Of a stretch of 64,000 nt of DNA, positions 15,751-24,062 are shown piece by piece. The stretch covers positions 536,332-600,331 of the forward strand of contig NZ_JAQZAK010000003.1 of the NCBI RefSeq assembly GCF_028737265.1. The letters are read 5' to 3'. The DNA comes from Actinomycetospora callitridis. Lineage in GTDB: Bacteria; Actinomycetota; Actinomycetes; Mycobacteriales; Pseudonocardiaceae. The notes under the pieces were generated by a model. It had not been told where the DNA came from. It saw only the letters and a list, made by a program, of their open reading frames with translations, and did not search any database. The first letter of the stretch is position 1; the number at the start of each line of letters is the position of its first letter. The position numbers and the translations under genes are program-made.

Positions 15751-16561
15751 GGACCCAGGCCGCGCCGGAACCCGCGAGCACCAGCAGACCCAGGACCCCG
15801 AGGCCGAGACCGACGGGCAGGCCGTCGTCCGCCAGCCCGCCGGAGCCGCCGGCCACGCCACCGGGGGCGCTGTGCGCACCGGTGATCGTCTGCGTCACCA
15901 GTGACAGCGTGTTGTCGTTCGCCGAGCCGATGGCGTAGGCGATGTTGACCGTGCCCTCGCCGAGCTCGAGGGAGGCCGGACCGATGACGACGTCATCGGT
16001 CCCGGCGAGGACCACGTCGGCCGAGACGGTGCCGGCGGCGACGTCGGCCTGGGCGCTGTTCGGGTTGGTGAGCCCGCTCAGTGCCGCCTGGCCGTCGACG
16101 CGGGCGTCCACGGCGGGGGCCGCCGCGGTGTGCCGGACCACGAGCCGGGCGTCACCGGCGGGCACCGAGCCGACGTCGTTGACGAACGGGGTGAGGGTCG
16201 GCTGACCCTGCTCCGACAGGTGGGCGACGACGCTGATGTTCGCGCCGGCCGGGACCTCGGCGTCCTCGGCCGCGACGAGCGGGGCCTCCGACGTCGGTGC
16301 GCCCGCAGCCCGGACGGCGAGGTCGTAGGTGCCGGCGGGCAGCTCGAGCGGGCCCGCGACCGTGCCCGGCGCGAAGTCCGACACGGTCTCCGTGCCGTTG
16401 ACGTAGACGTCGACCGCCTGCCCGGGGATGCCGTGCACCACCGAGACCTGCGCCGGCTGGTCACCCTCGGCCGCCTGCGCGGCTCCGGCGAGCGCCACGG
16501 ACGTGCTCAGGGCGAGTGTCGCGGCGGCGACGACGGTGAGGATCCTGCGTGTCGGGATCAT
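15737..16561 (-). CDS. Secreted DUF4397-domain surface protein with C-terminal anchor
   Basis: A 274-residue protein. The signal peptide (MIPTRRILTVVAAATLALSTS...AGAAQA) has a cleavage site near residue 31. DUF4397 repeats follow: VSVVHGIPGQAVDVYVNG and, further on, LVVRHTAAAPAVDARVDG. A Gly/Ser-rich stalk and a C-terminal TM helix (GLPVGLGLGVLGLLVLAG) with a short WVRARS tail end the chain. The C-terminal layout is like a sortase signal, but no LPxTG-type motif is visible before the helix; GLADDGLP is the nearest stretch. First gene of the sortase/sigma/anti-sigma operon. Probably displayed at the cell surface. Confidence 0.88.
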   Translation of the reverse strand: MIPTRRILTVVAAATLALSTSVALAGAAQAAEGDQPAQVSVVHGIPGQAVDVYVNGTETVSDFAPGTVAGPLELPAGTYDLAVRAAGAPTSEAPLVAAEDAEVPAGANISVVAHLSEQGQPTLTPFVNDVGSVPAGDARLVVRHTAAAPAVDARVDGQAALSGLTNPNSAQADVAAGTVSADVVLAGTDDVVIGPASLELGEGTVNIAYAIGSANDNTLSLVTQTITGAHSAPGGVAGGSGGLADDGLPVGLGLGVLGLLVLAGSGAAWVRARS

Positions 16562-16742
16562 GGAGCTCCAACCTCGGGCGGACAGTGATGCCGGGTACTA
16601 CGTCCGCTACGCCCGATACGGATGCGGCAGAACGCCGGGCGACCGATTCCTTTGCGGGGTCGCGGCGGTCTACAGGTGTGAGGCGTGACCGCAGGACAGG
16701 TTCGCCTCCCCCGGACACGCCGACCCCGAAGGACGGATCACC

Positions 16743-17735
16743 ATGGGCCTCCCCACGACGATGCGCGCGCTGCAGCAGACGTCCCTGCGCGGGCCGCAGG
16801 ACATGCACCTGATCACCGACGCGCCGGTGCCGAGGCCCGGCCGGGGCGAGGTCCTGATCCGCGTGACCGCCGCCGGCGTCAACTTCGCCGATGTCTCGAA
16901 GGCCCACGGCACGTTCGCGGAGGGACCGAGGCCGCCCTACCTGGCCGGTTTCGAGGCCGCTGGCGAGATCGTCGCCCGCGGTGAGGCGGTGACCGGTGCG
17001 GAGGTGGGGACGCGCGTCGTCGGCGTGGGCGACGGCGCCTTCGCCGAGTACGTGGTGCTCTCCGCCGCGGCGGCCGTGCCGGTGCCGGCCGGATGGGCGG
17101 AGCAGCAGGCGCTCGGGCTCGTCGTGAACTGGCCGACCGCCCTCGCGACCCTCCGGCTCCTGGGCGGAGCCACCGCCGGGCAGAGCGTGCTGATCCACGC
17201 CGCGGCCGGCGCCACCGGTCAGGCCGCGGTCACGCTGGCCAAGCACCTCGGCGCGACGGTCATCGCCACCGCCTCGCCGAGCAAGCACGACGTCGTGCTC
17301 GCCCTGGGCGCCGACCACGTCCTGGACTCGCGGACCGGCGACATCGCGGCCGAGGTGCTGCGCCTGACCGACGGCGTCGGTGTCGACGTCGTCCTGGAGT
17401 CGGCGGGCGGGACCACGTTCGCGGCGAGCCTGGCCGCGGCGAAGCGGGTCACCGGCCGTGTCGTGGTGTACGGCGTGGCGGGCGGCGACGCCTCCGTCAC
17501 CAACCGGGACCTGGTGTACCGGCACCAGGTCCACCTCGTCGGCTTCAACCTCGGCGCGTTGATCGGGGCCGCGCCGCACCTCTTCGGGGCGGTCGTGCAG
17601 GAGCTCTCCGTGCTCGTCGCCGCCGGCGTGATCACACCTGGCCGGCCCACGACCCACGACCTGGCCGACGGCCCGAAAGTGCTGGCGGACCTGGAGAACC
17701 GGGCCACCGTCGGCAAGACGGCACTGCTCCCCTGA
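16743..17735 (+). CDS. Zinc-independent quinone oxidoreductase (zeta-crystallin type)
   Basis: A 330-residue medium-chain reductase. The N-terminal GroES-like domain contains PRPGRGEVLIRVTAAGVNFAD and GFEAAGEIVARG. The Rossmann domain contains HAAAGATGQAAVTLAKHLGA, with the AAxGxxG NADPH motif of quinone reductases. No catalytic zinc cysteines are present. It likely reduces quinones or enones with NADPH in the cytoplasm. The ATG at 16743 is preceded by GGACGGATCACC (weak). Its stop is 20 bp before the start of an ECF sigma gene on the same strand. Confidence 0.9.
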   Translation: MGLPTTMRALQQTSLRGPQDMHLITDAPVPRPGRGEVLIRVTAAGVNFADVSKAHGTFAEGPRPPYLAGFEAAGEIVARGEAVTGAEVGTRVVGVGDGAFAEYVVLSAAAAVPVPAGWAEQQALGLVVNWPTALATLRLLGGATAGQSVLIHAAAGATGQAAVTLAKHLGATVIATASPSKHDVVLALGADHVLDSRTGDIAAEVLRLTDGVGVDVVLESAGGTTFAASLAAAKRVTGRVVVYGVAGGDASVTNRDLVYRHQVHLVGFNLGALIGAAPHLFGAVVQELSVLVAAGVITPGRPTTHDLADGPKVLADLENRATVGKTALLP

Positions 17736-17755
17736 GACCTCCGTACTCTCGCGAG

Positions 17756-18757
17756 GTGCCGTTGCAGCCGCGGAGGGACGACCGGTTCGGCGACGATCGA
17801 TTCGGGCAGGACACCGAGCAGTTCCGCCGGGAACTGTTGGCGCACTGCTACCGCATGGTCGGCTCGGCCCACGACGCCGAGGACCTGGTGCAGGAGACCT
17901 ACCTGCGCGCGTGGCGGTCCTACTCGGGGTTCCGGGCCCGGGCCTCGCTGCGGACCTGGCTCTACGCGATCGCCACCAACGTCTGCCTGTCGGCATCGGC
18001 GGCGCGCTCGGTCCGGATGCTGCCCTCCGGCCTGGCCGGGCCGGCCGACGGCTCCGACCACCCGCCCGGTCCCGTCCCGCCGGACGAGGTCTCGTGGCTG
18101 GAACCGCTGCCGGACGCCTGGACCGCTGCGCCGGTCGACGATCCCGCCGCGGTGGTGGTCGCCCGCGAGACGGTGCGGCTGGCGCTCGTCGCCGGCCTGC
18201 AGCACCTCCCCGCCCGCCAGCGCGCGATCCTCATCCTGCGCGACGTGCTGGCGTTCTCCGCGGCCGAGACCGCCGAGGTGCTGGGGACCACCACCGCCGC
18301 GGTCAAGAGCGGGCTCCAGCGCGCCCGCGCCCGCCTCGACGACGTCGCACAGGAGCCGGCCGGTCTGCTCCCACCGACCGACCGACGGGCCCGCGCGCTG
18401 CTCGACGGGTACATCGCGGCCTTCGAGCACTCCGATGCCCACCTGCTCGAACAGGTGCTGCGTACCGACGCGACCCTCGAGGCGACGCCCTTCCGTGACT
18501 GGCAGTCGGGCCGGGCGATGTGCCTCCACGTGCTCGACACGTACGTGCTGGGGACGCCGGGCGACTGGCGGATGATCGCCACGACGGCCAACGGGCACCC
18601 CGCCGCGGCGGTGTACCGCCGGGACCCCGACGGCACCCCGAGGGCCGACGGCATCGTGGTCCTCATCCCCACGGCCGGCGGCGTCTCCCGGGTGGTCAAG
18701 TTCGGCGATCCCGCACTCGTCGTGGTGTTCGGCTTCCCGGACGTGCTCGCGCCCTGA
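17756..18757 (+). CDS. Large ECF sigma factor with SnoaL-like C-terminal domain
   Basis: A 333-residue SigG/SigJ-style sigma factor. Region 2 (about 22-90) has HCYRMVGSAHDAEDLVQETYLRAWRS. Region 4 (about 145-200) has LPARQRAILILRDVLAFSAAETAEVLG then AAVKSGLQRARARL. The C-terminal 130 residues form a SnoaL/NTF2-like domain (DGYIAAFEHSDAHLLEQVL...). Such fused domains stand in for an anti-sigma factor and modulate activity. A GTG at 17756 or a TTG at 17762 are both possible starts; GTG gives the longer protein. No anti-sigma gene is adjacent, as expected for this class. Confidence 0.9.
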   Translation: MPLQPRRDDRFGDDRFGQDTEQFRRELLAHCYRMVGSAHDAEDLVQETYLRAWRSYSGFRARASLRTWLYAIATNVCLSASAARSVRMLPSGLAGPADGSDHPPGPVPPDEVSWLEPLPDAWTAAPVDDPAAVVVARETVRLALVAGLQHLPARQRAILILRDVLAFSAAETAEVLGTTTAAVKSGLQRARARLDDVAQEPAGLLPPTDRRARALLDGYIAAFEHSDAHLLEQVLRTDATLEATPFRDWQSGRAMCLHVLDTYVLGTPGDWRMIATTANGHPAAAVYRRDPDGTPRADGIVVLIPTAGGVSRVVKFGDPALVVVFGFPDVLAP

Positions 18758-18766
18758 GTCGGGTCT

Positions 18767-18799
18767 CCGGACCCGTCCGGCGTCCGGGCCGCGGTCCGG
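18767..18799. terminator. Possible hairpin between convergent sigma and ndh genes
   Basis: CCGGACC (18767-18773) pairs with GGTCCGG (18793-18799) in the 46-bp gap between convergent genes. The interior can pair further. It could serve both strands. Confidence 0.35.
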
Positions 18800-18803
18800 G
18801 GCC

Positions 18804-20177
18804 TCAGCCCGACCGTTCGGGAGGGAAGGACATCTGCGGATGGTGCGGCACCTCGGGCGACGACGTGTCGAGGGGCACCGAGACCGAGCGGACCAGGCCC
18901 AGCTGCGTCGACTGCCGCGGCAGGACGGCGTCGAGCACCCAGTCCGCCGCGGTGCGCAGCCTGTTGCCGGGCATCGACAGCAGGTGGTAGCCGCGGGTGA
19001 TCGTCTTGGCGGGCAGCCCGGAGAGGCGCAGGTGCAGCGGGTTCGCCGCGGCGTCGGTGCTGCCGAGGTCGACGAGGAACCCGAGGTCCCGGTGGCGGTA
19101 GCGCCGGGCCCGGCCGCGCCCGAGGGACGCCGCGACGTTGCGGCCGGCCAGCTTCCCCTGGCGCTCGGCGTGCTGGGCGGTCATCGCGGTGAACTTCCCG
19201 GGCCTGCCGGGGTCGGGGACCGCGGCCGCGTCGCCGCACGCGAACACCTCGGGGTGCCCGGGCACCGTCAGGGTGGGATCCACGACGACCCGTCCCTCGG
19301 CCAGCTCGAGGCCGACGTCCTCGATCAGCGGGTCGGGGCGGACACCGACACACCACATCAGGGTGCGCGTCGGCACGTGCTCGCCGCTGTCCAGCCGGAC
19401 GCCGTCGGAGGTCACCTGTTCGACGGTCTCGCCGGTGCGCACCTCGACCCCCCGCTCGCGCAGGACCTGGTCGGCGGTCGCCGAGAGGTGCTGGTCGAGA
19501 CCGGCGAGCACCTGACCCCGGCTGACGAGCACCCAGCGCACGTCGTCCTCGTCCAGCCCGCGGGCGCGGGCCAGGTCGCGGGTGAACAGCTGCCCCTGGG
19601 CGGTGACCTCGGTGCCGGTGTAGCCCGCGCCGACGACGACGAAGGTGCACCGGGCCCGGCGCTCCTCGGGGTCGTCGCTGCCGGCCGCGAGCGCGATCTG
19701 GCGGATCAGGTGATCGCGCGTGTAGAGGGCTTCGGGGATGCCGCGGAAGCCGTGGGCGAACTCGCTGAGCCCGGGGATCGGCATGAGCTTGTGGACGCTG
19801 CCGACGGCCAGGACGAGGCGGTCGTAGGACGTGGCGTGGTGCCTGCCCTCCGGGTCCATCCACCGCACCGTGCGCTGCGCGAGATCGAGCTCGTCGACCT
19901 CGCCCTGGGCGTGGGTGACCGAGGACGGCAGCGTGTCGTCCAGCGACACCGAGATGCGCCGGGGTTCCAGGACGCCGCTCGCCACCTCGGGCAGGAGCGG
20001 CAGGTAGAGGAAGTAGTTGGTCGGGCTGACCAGGACGATCTCCACCGCGTCGCCCATGGTGCGCGACAGGGAGCGGGCCGCGTTGTACCCGGCGAACCCA
20101 CCACCGACCACGACCACCCGGGGACGTGATCCCGCCCGCGGTGTGTCCGCACCCGTACCCCACTGCTTCCGCATCAT
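18804..20177 (-). CDS. ndh: Type II NADH dehydrogenase (NDH-2-like)
   Basis: A 457-residue FAD protein. The FAD-binding motif VVVVGGGFAGYNAARSL is near residue 21, NYFLYLPLLPEVASG is the NDH-2 signature, and the second NAD(P) motif FVVVGAGYTGTE is in the middle. CGDAAAVPDP binds FAD, and a C-terminal amphipathic region suits membrane attachment. It should pass electrons from NADH to quinone without pumping protons. The ATG at 20177 is chosen because the FAD strand starts about 20 residues later. It lies 29 bp after a small membrane-protein gene on the same strand, so the two are probably cotranscribed. Confidence 0.88.
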   Translation of the reverse strand: MMRKQWGTGADTPRAGSRPRVVVVGGGFAGYNAARSLSRTMGDAVEIVLVSPTNYFLYLPLLPEVASGVLEPRRISVSLDDTLPSSVTHAQGEVDELDLAQRTVRWMDPEGRHHATSYDRLVLAVGSVHKLMPIPGLSEFAHGFRGIPEALYTRDHLIRQIALAAGSDDPEERRARCTFVVVGAGYTGTEVTAQGQLFTRDLARARGLDEDDVRWVLVSRGQVLAGLDQHLSATADQVLRERGVEVRTGETVEQVTSDGVRLDSGEHVPTRTLMWCVGVRPDPLIEDVGLELAEGRVVVDPTLTVPGHPEVFACGDAAAVPDPGRPGKFTAMTAQHAERQGKLAGRNVAASLGRGRARRYRHRDLGFLVDLGSTDAAANPLHLRLSGLPAKTITRGYHLLSMPGNRLRTAADWVLDAVLPRQSTQLGLVRSVSVPLDTSSPEVPHHPQMSFPPERSG

Positions 20178-20206
20178 GCGGCAGGCTTCCCCGGCGAGCG
20201 CGTCGA

Positions 20207-20527
20207 TCACACGGGCCGGCACCTCGTCGCCGCCACGGGCCGCCGGACGAGCCCCGAGGACCGCACCGCCGGCCGTTCCCCGAGGGCGGACCACCGGTGC
20301 CCGTCCCCCGCCGGCGCGGGACGGTCGGCGCCCCTCGCCCGACGGCCGGCCCCGGCCGTCCGCGACACCGAACGGCTCCGGTCACGCCCGCGCCGGCGAC
20401 CGATCGCCAGCCCCACGCAGGTGAGCCCGAGCAGGACCGCGAACGCCGTGCGCTCGCCGACGGTGACGGACGCGCCGAGCGCGACGGTGCCCGCCACGAA
20501 CCCCGCGACGACGTTCTTCGTGATCAT
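20207..20527 (-). CDS. Small membrane protein upstream of ndh
   Basis: A 106-residue frame beginning MITKNVVAGFVAGTVALGASVTVG, then TAFAVLLGLTCVGLAIGRRRGR: two hydrophobic segments and a basic, Arg/Gly-rich C-terminal half with little fold. The ATG at 20527 has AGGAGGAG eight bases upstream, a strong ribosome site. The C-terminal part has coding bias like noise, so only the first 50 residues look convincing. I do not recognise the family. Its role may be linked to the NADH dehydrogenase by position only. Confidence 0.55.
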   Translation of the reverse strand: MITKNVVAGFVAGTVALGASVTVGERTAFAVLLGLTCVGLAIGRRRGRDRSRSVSRTAGAGRRARGADRPAPAGDGHRWSALGERPAVRSSGLVRRPVAATRCRPV

Positions 20528-20605
20528 CGTGCCCACTCCTCCTGGACTCGGCTCCGTTCTGGAGGTGGGACACCGGCCGGGCCGCGGACGGCAGGGTGGT
20601 GATCG

Positions 20606-21325
20606 TCACGGGCCGGTCTGCTCCGGAACCGCGCTCTGGCGACCCAGCGAGCTCAGGTACCGGATCGGCGGGATCAGCAGCCGGTAGATCGGGCGCACCG
20701 CCTGCCCCGGGAGGCTGCCGTGGCGTTCCTCCTCCCAGACCCGGGCGCGCGGGTGCTCCTCGAGCAGCCGGTCCGCCAGGGATCGGGGCGCGCCCGTGCG
20801 TCCGGTGGTGCGCATCTCGATGCGGCTCAGGTGCTTCGTGCTCATGAAGCCGTACTGGCTCGGGCTCACGAGCCGGGCCGGCGCGCCGTGGTCGGCGTCG
20901 AGCGGCCGGCCATCGAGGTTCTCCGCGATCAGGACGTTCGCGGCCAGGGCGTCCTCGAGGGTCGCGACCGACCGGTGGCCGTCCAGTCCGACGAAGGCCA
21001 CGTGGGTCACCGGGGCACTCCGGTCGAGCACCGGCTCGATGACCTCCCGGAAGACGGTCTCGAAGGCCACCCCCTCCCACCGGAGGTCGACCGCCGACCA
21101 CCCGGCGACGCAGTGGAGGTCGGCGCGGATCTCACAGCGCGGCAGCCGGGCGAGGTCCGCCGAGGTCATCGAGACCGCGGTCGTCACCGCCCCGCCGACC
21201 TCGATCGCGTGATCGGGAGGGATCTCCGGGGGCGGGTGGTGGAGATGGGTGCCGAACCTCGGGAACCCCTCGACCGGGCGCTGGCCCGGCGGCATCCGCA
21301 GGCCGTGGCGCGTCGTGATGCTCAT
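20606..21325 (-). CDS. Molybdopterin-dependent oxidoreductase (sulfite-oxidase fold)
   Basis: A 239-residue protein of the oxidoreductase molybdopterin-binding family. It has a substrate/cofactor region with the conserved Cys in ADLHCVAGWS (about residue 72), then WEGVAFETVF, VGLDGHRSVATLEDAL, LDADHGAPARLVSPSQYGF and the C-terminal WEEERHGS. No heme or signal peptide is visible, so it appears cytoplasmic. Substrate unknown. The divergent TetR gene and two matching palindromes in the 97-bp gap indicate tight regulation by that repressor. Confidence 0.88.
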   Translation of the reverse strand: MSITTRHGLRMPPGQRPVEGFPRFGTHLHHPPPEIPPDHAIEVGGAVTTAVSMTSADLARLPRCEIRADLHCVAGWSAVDLRWEGVAFETVFREVIEPVLDRSAPVTHVAFVGLDGHRSVATLEDALAANVLIAENLDGRPLDADHGAPARLVSPSQYGFMSTKHLSRIEMRTTGRTGAPRSLADRLLEEHPRARVWEEERHGSLPGQAVRPIYRLLIPPIRYLSSLGRQSAVPEQTGP

Positions 21326-21337
21326 GGTGACCTCGTC

Positions 21338-21353
21338 TATACGACGTCGTATA
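21338..21353. promoter_or_regulatory. TetR operator 1 (perfect palindrome)
   Basis: TATACGACGTCGTATA, a perfect 16-bp palindrome in the intergenic region between the molybdopterin oxidoreductase and TetR genes. It shares half-sites with the palindrome 41 bp to the right: TATACG-N4-CGTATA. Confidence 0.75.
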
Positions 21354-21378
21354 CCGGGCTCGGGACGCTACCAGCATG

Positions 21379-21394
21379 TGTACGGTGCCGTATA
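21379..21394. promoter_or_regulatory. TetR operator 2
   Basis: TGTACGGTGCCGTATA, with the same half-site pattern as operator 1 apart from one base. The centres are 41 bp apart, about four helical turns, which puts both on one DNA face. Confidence 0.7.
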
Positions 21395-21422
21395 GAAGTG
21401 GGTCCGACGGAGAGGGCGATTC

Positions 21423-22031
21423 ATGGCGGTGGCCCGCACGGCCCGGCACCGGTGGATCGACGAGGGACTGCAGGCGCTGGCCGCGGGCGGCCCGGACGCG
21501 GTCCAGATCGAGTCGCTGGCGCGGGCGCTGGGCGTCAGCAAGGGCGGCTTCTACGGCTACTTCGCCGACCGGCGCGCCCTGCTGGACGAGGTGCTCGACA
21601 CCTGGGAGTCCCGGAGCACCGAGCGCGTCATCGAGCAGGTCGAGCACGAGGGCGGCGACGCCATGGACCGGGCGCGGCGGGCCGCCGAGCTCACCTTCAG
21701 CGTCGAGCTGCGGCCGATCGACCTCGCGGTGCGGGACTGGGCCCGCCGGGACACCGCGGTCGCCGAGCGCCTGCGACGCGTCGACAACGTCCGGATCGCC
21801 TACCTCCGCACGCTGCTGGGGCCGGTCTGCGCCGACGACGAGGACCTCGAGGCCCGCTGCCTGGTCGCCTTCTCGGTGGCGATCGCCGACCGGCTCATCG
21901 CCGCCGACCACGGGACCCGCACGCGCTCCGACGTGCGGAAGGCCGTGCGGCGGCAGCTCTTCACCCCGGCGCAGGAGGCACCGGTCGTGCTCGCGGACCG
22001 CGGGGACGGGTCACTACCGTCGGGAGGATGA
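21423..22031 (+). CDS. TetR-family regulator
   Basis: A 202-residue regulator with an N-terminal HTH (about 10-55): IESLARALGVSKGGFYGYFADRRALLDEVL. The ligand domain has WARRDTAVAERLRRVDNVRIAYLRTLL, typical of a subgroup with conserved WAR motifs. It is divergent from the molybdopterin oxidoreductase gene with two TATACG-N4-CGTATA operators between them, so it probably represses both promoters. Its stop overlaps the start of the PPOX gene (ATGA), so that flavoprotein is in the same transcript. Confidence 0.93.
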   Translation: MAVARTARHRWIDEGLQALAAGGPDAVQIESLARALGVSKGGFYGYFADRRALLDEVLDTWESRSTERVIEQVEHEGGDAMDRARRAAELTFSVELRPIDLAVRDWARRDTAVAERLRRVDNVRIAYLRTLLGPVCADDEDLEARCLVAFSVAIADRLIAADHGTRTRSDVRKAVRRQLFTPAQEAPVVLADRGDGSLPSGG

Positions 22032-22663
22032 CGGGGTCGGGGACGCGCGGCGGTACGCAGATCACCAGTCTCGAGCAGTTGCGGGCGGTCGTCGGCGAGC
22101 CGATCGCCCGTGCCCGGACCAAGGTCCGCGCGACGCTGGACGACGTCGACCGCGCCTTCATCGCCTGCTCGACCCTGCACTTCCTGGCCACCACGGGGGC
22201 GGACGGCTCGCTGGACGTCTCCCCCAAGGGCGACCCGGCGGGTGCGGTGCTCGTGGCCGACGACCGGACCGTGCTGCTGCCCGACCGTCCGGGCAACCGC
22301 CGGGTCGACGGGATGATCAACCTCCTCGACGACCCCCACGTGGCGCTGCTGTTCCTCGTCCCGCGGCGCGGCGACACCCTGCGGGTGAACGGGCGGGCGC
22401 GGCTCCTGCTGGACCCGGAGGAGGCGGCGGCGTTCGAGATCCGCGGGCACCGCCCGCGCATCCTCACCGAGGTCACCGTCGACGAGGTCTTCTTCCACTG
22501 CCCCAAGGCCCTCATGCGCTCCCACCTCTGGGACCCGGACGCATGGCCGGCCGTCGACCTCCCGAGCGTCGCCGAGATCGCGCACCGGACCAGCCCCGAC
22601 TCCTCGCTCGAGGACCTCGAGACCCGCTACGCGCCGGAGAACTACCGCAAGCTCCTGTACTGA
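22028..22663 (+). CDS. FMN-dependent PPOX-type flavoprotein
   Basis: A 211-residue pyridoxamine-5'-phosphate-oxidase-like split-barrel protein of the MSMEG_1061 type. Motifs: FLATTGADGSLDVSPKGDPAG, VLLPDRPGNRRVDGMINLLDDPHVALLFLVPRRGDTLRVNGRA, and FFHCPKALMRSHLW near the C-terminus. Members bind FMN or F420 and reduce or protect against small electrophiles; the substrate is unknown. The ATG at 22028 is inside GGAGGATGA and overlaps the TetR stop, so it is coregulated with the TetR gene. Confidence 0.9.
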   Translation: MTGSGTRGGTQITSLEQLRAVVGEPIARARTKVRATLDDVDRAFIACSTLHFLATTGADGSLDVSPKGDPAGAVLVADDRTVLLPDRPGNRRVDGMINLLDDPHVALLFLVPRRGDTLRVNGRARLLLDPEEAAAFEIRGHRPRILTEVTVDEVFFHCPKALMRSHLWDPDAWPAVDLPSVAEIAHRTSPDSSLEDLETRYAPENYRKLLY

Positions 22664-22682
22664 CTCTGGTTCACTGCGCCGG

Positions 22683-23273
22683 GTGGGCCGCGCGGAACGT
22701 CATCCGGCGGGCGGCATCCTGGACGCCGCCCGGGAGCTGGTGCTCGGCGAGGGCCTGCGTGCCGCGACGGTCGACCGCATCGTCGTGGCGAGCGGGGCAC
22801 CGAAGGGCTCGATCTACCACCGTTTCGGGACGGTGGACGACCTGCTGGCCACGATGTGGCTGCGGGCGGTCCGGGCCTCGCAGGCCCGGTTCCTCGCCTC
22901 GCTCGAGGGCGAGGACGCGGTCACCCTCGGCGTCGCGGCCGCCCTGAGCCTCTACGACTTCGCCCGCGAGGAGCCCGACGACGCGGCGCTGCTGATCCTC
23001 CTCCGCCACCAGGACGTCGGGAGGCACCTGCGCGACGAGGAGCTCTCCCGGCAGCTCGCGACGGTGAACGCCCCGCTCGAGCGCGCCCTGGAGGACCTCA
23101 CGACCCGGCTCCACGGCCGGGCGACCGCCGCCGCGGTCGAGCAGACGGTCCTCGCCGTCGTCGACCTCCCCCTGGGGGCGGTCCGCCGTCATCTCCTCGC
23201 CCGCCGGCCGCCTCCGCCGGAGCTGCGTGATCCGCTCGGTCGCGCGGTGCGGGCGGCCCTGCCGCAGGCGTGA
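22683..23273 (+). CDS. TetR-family regulator
   Basis: A 196-residue regulator. The HTH has ILDAARELVLGEGLRAATVDRIVVASGAPKGSIYHRFGTVDDLL (about 11-55), a strong TetR match. The ligand domain is Ala/Leu rich without a recognisable pocket motif. The start is a GTG at 22683 with little ribosome-site support. A TAGAC-N6-GTCTA inverted repeat lies just downstream in the promoter of the next gene, suggesting that this regulator controls the membrane-protein operon after it. Confidence 0.92.
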   Translation: MGRAERHPAGGILDAARELVLGEGLRAATVDRIVVASGAPKGSIYHRFGTVDDLLATMWLRAVRASQARFLASLEGEDAVTLGVAAALSLYDFAREEPDDAALLILLRHQDVGRHLRDEELSRQLATVNAPLERALEDLTTRLHGRATAAAVEQTVLAVVDLPLGAVRRHLLARRPPPPELRDPLGRAVRAALPQA

Positions 23274-23303
23274 CGACCTCCGCCGTGAGGGGTGCCGATC
23301 AAT

Positions 23304-23319
23304 TAGACGGTCTGGTCTA
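23304..23319. promoter_or_regulatory. Probable operator of the second TetR
   Basis: TAGACGGTCTGGTCTA is an inverted repeat, TAGAC-N6-GTCTA, in the 78-bp gap between the TetR gene and the membrane-protein gene. It sits in the only AT-richer spot of the region, likely the promoter. Confidence 0.6.
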
Positions 23320-23351
23320 CTAAGGCGGTCGGGCAACGAGGGAGGTCCCCG

Positions 23352-24062
23352 ATGTCGGAGCGACGGGCGATGACGGGACGCGTGCGCTGGGGCCCGTGGG
23401 CGGGCGTGATGCTGTGCCTGTGCTGGGCACCGATGGCGGTGGCGGTCCCGAGGTTCCCCGACCTCCGGTCCGCGGGCACCGTGGTCGGCTACTGGTCCAC
23501 CGACCTGGCCACGATGCAGGTCGTCGCGCTCTCGGTGAGCGTCGGCTACCTCTTCCTGCTCGTCTTCCTGGGCGCGCTCGCGGCACGGCTCGGCACCGAT
23601 GCCCGCGTCCGCGCGTGGTCGTGGACGGCGGTCGGCGCGGCGTGGATGTTCACGACGGCGCTGAACGTGGCGATCGGCCTGGTCCTGGCCGCCGGCCTGG
23701 TGGCGGGTGTCGACCCGGCGAGCGCCTACGCCCTGCACGTGGGCGGGTTCGTGCTCGCCGCACCGGCCGCGTTCGCCGGGGTCGCGTTCTTCCTGGCCGT
23801 CGCGGTCGTGGCGTTCTCCTCCGACGTCCTGCCCCGGTGGTCGGGGTGGCTCGCGCTCGTCGGGATGGTGGCCAACGTGGGCGCGGTCGGGGGCGTGGGC
23901 ACCCTCACGGGCCCGTGGAACTCGGGCAACGGGGTCCTCGGGGGGATCGCCGCACCGCTAGGGCTGCTCCTCGTGTGGATCCTGGCGATCAGCGTGTGGT
24001 GGCTGCGCGAGCCCGGCGACCGGTCCCCGGCTCCCGCGGTGGCCGAGGGGGCGCGGTCGTGA
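23352..24062 (+). CDS. Seven-helix membrane protein of unknown function
   Basis: A 236-residue integral membrane protein. Hydrophobic segments lie at about 14-33, 53-80, 90-120, 125-155, 160-185 and 195-220. Early polar/aromatic content includes VVGYWSTDLATMQVVALS. It resembles small DUF-type actinobacterial membrane proteins but I cannot name the family. The ATG at 23352 has a perfect GGAGG seven bases upstream. It is the first gene after the TAGAC operator and overlaps the next gene (GTGA), forming a four-gene coupled operon to 25262. Confidence 0.75.
   Translation: MSERRAMTGRVRWGPWAGVMLCLCWAPMAVAVPRFPDLRSAGTVVGYWSTDLATMQVVALSVSVGYLFLLVFLGALAARLGTDARVRAWSWTAVGAAWMFTTALNVAIGLVLAAGLVAGVDPASAYALHVGGFVLAAPAAFAGVAFFLAVAVVAFSSDVLPRWSGWLALVGMVANVGAVGGVGTLTGPWNSGNGVLGGIAAPLGLLLVWILAISVWWLREPGDRSPAPAVAEGARS

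Noticed and set aside
17962..20385. 807-residue minus-strand frame over the sigma factor and ndh genes
   Set aside because: No recognisable domain, and it runs antisense or out of frame to two clear genes.
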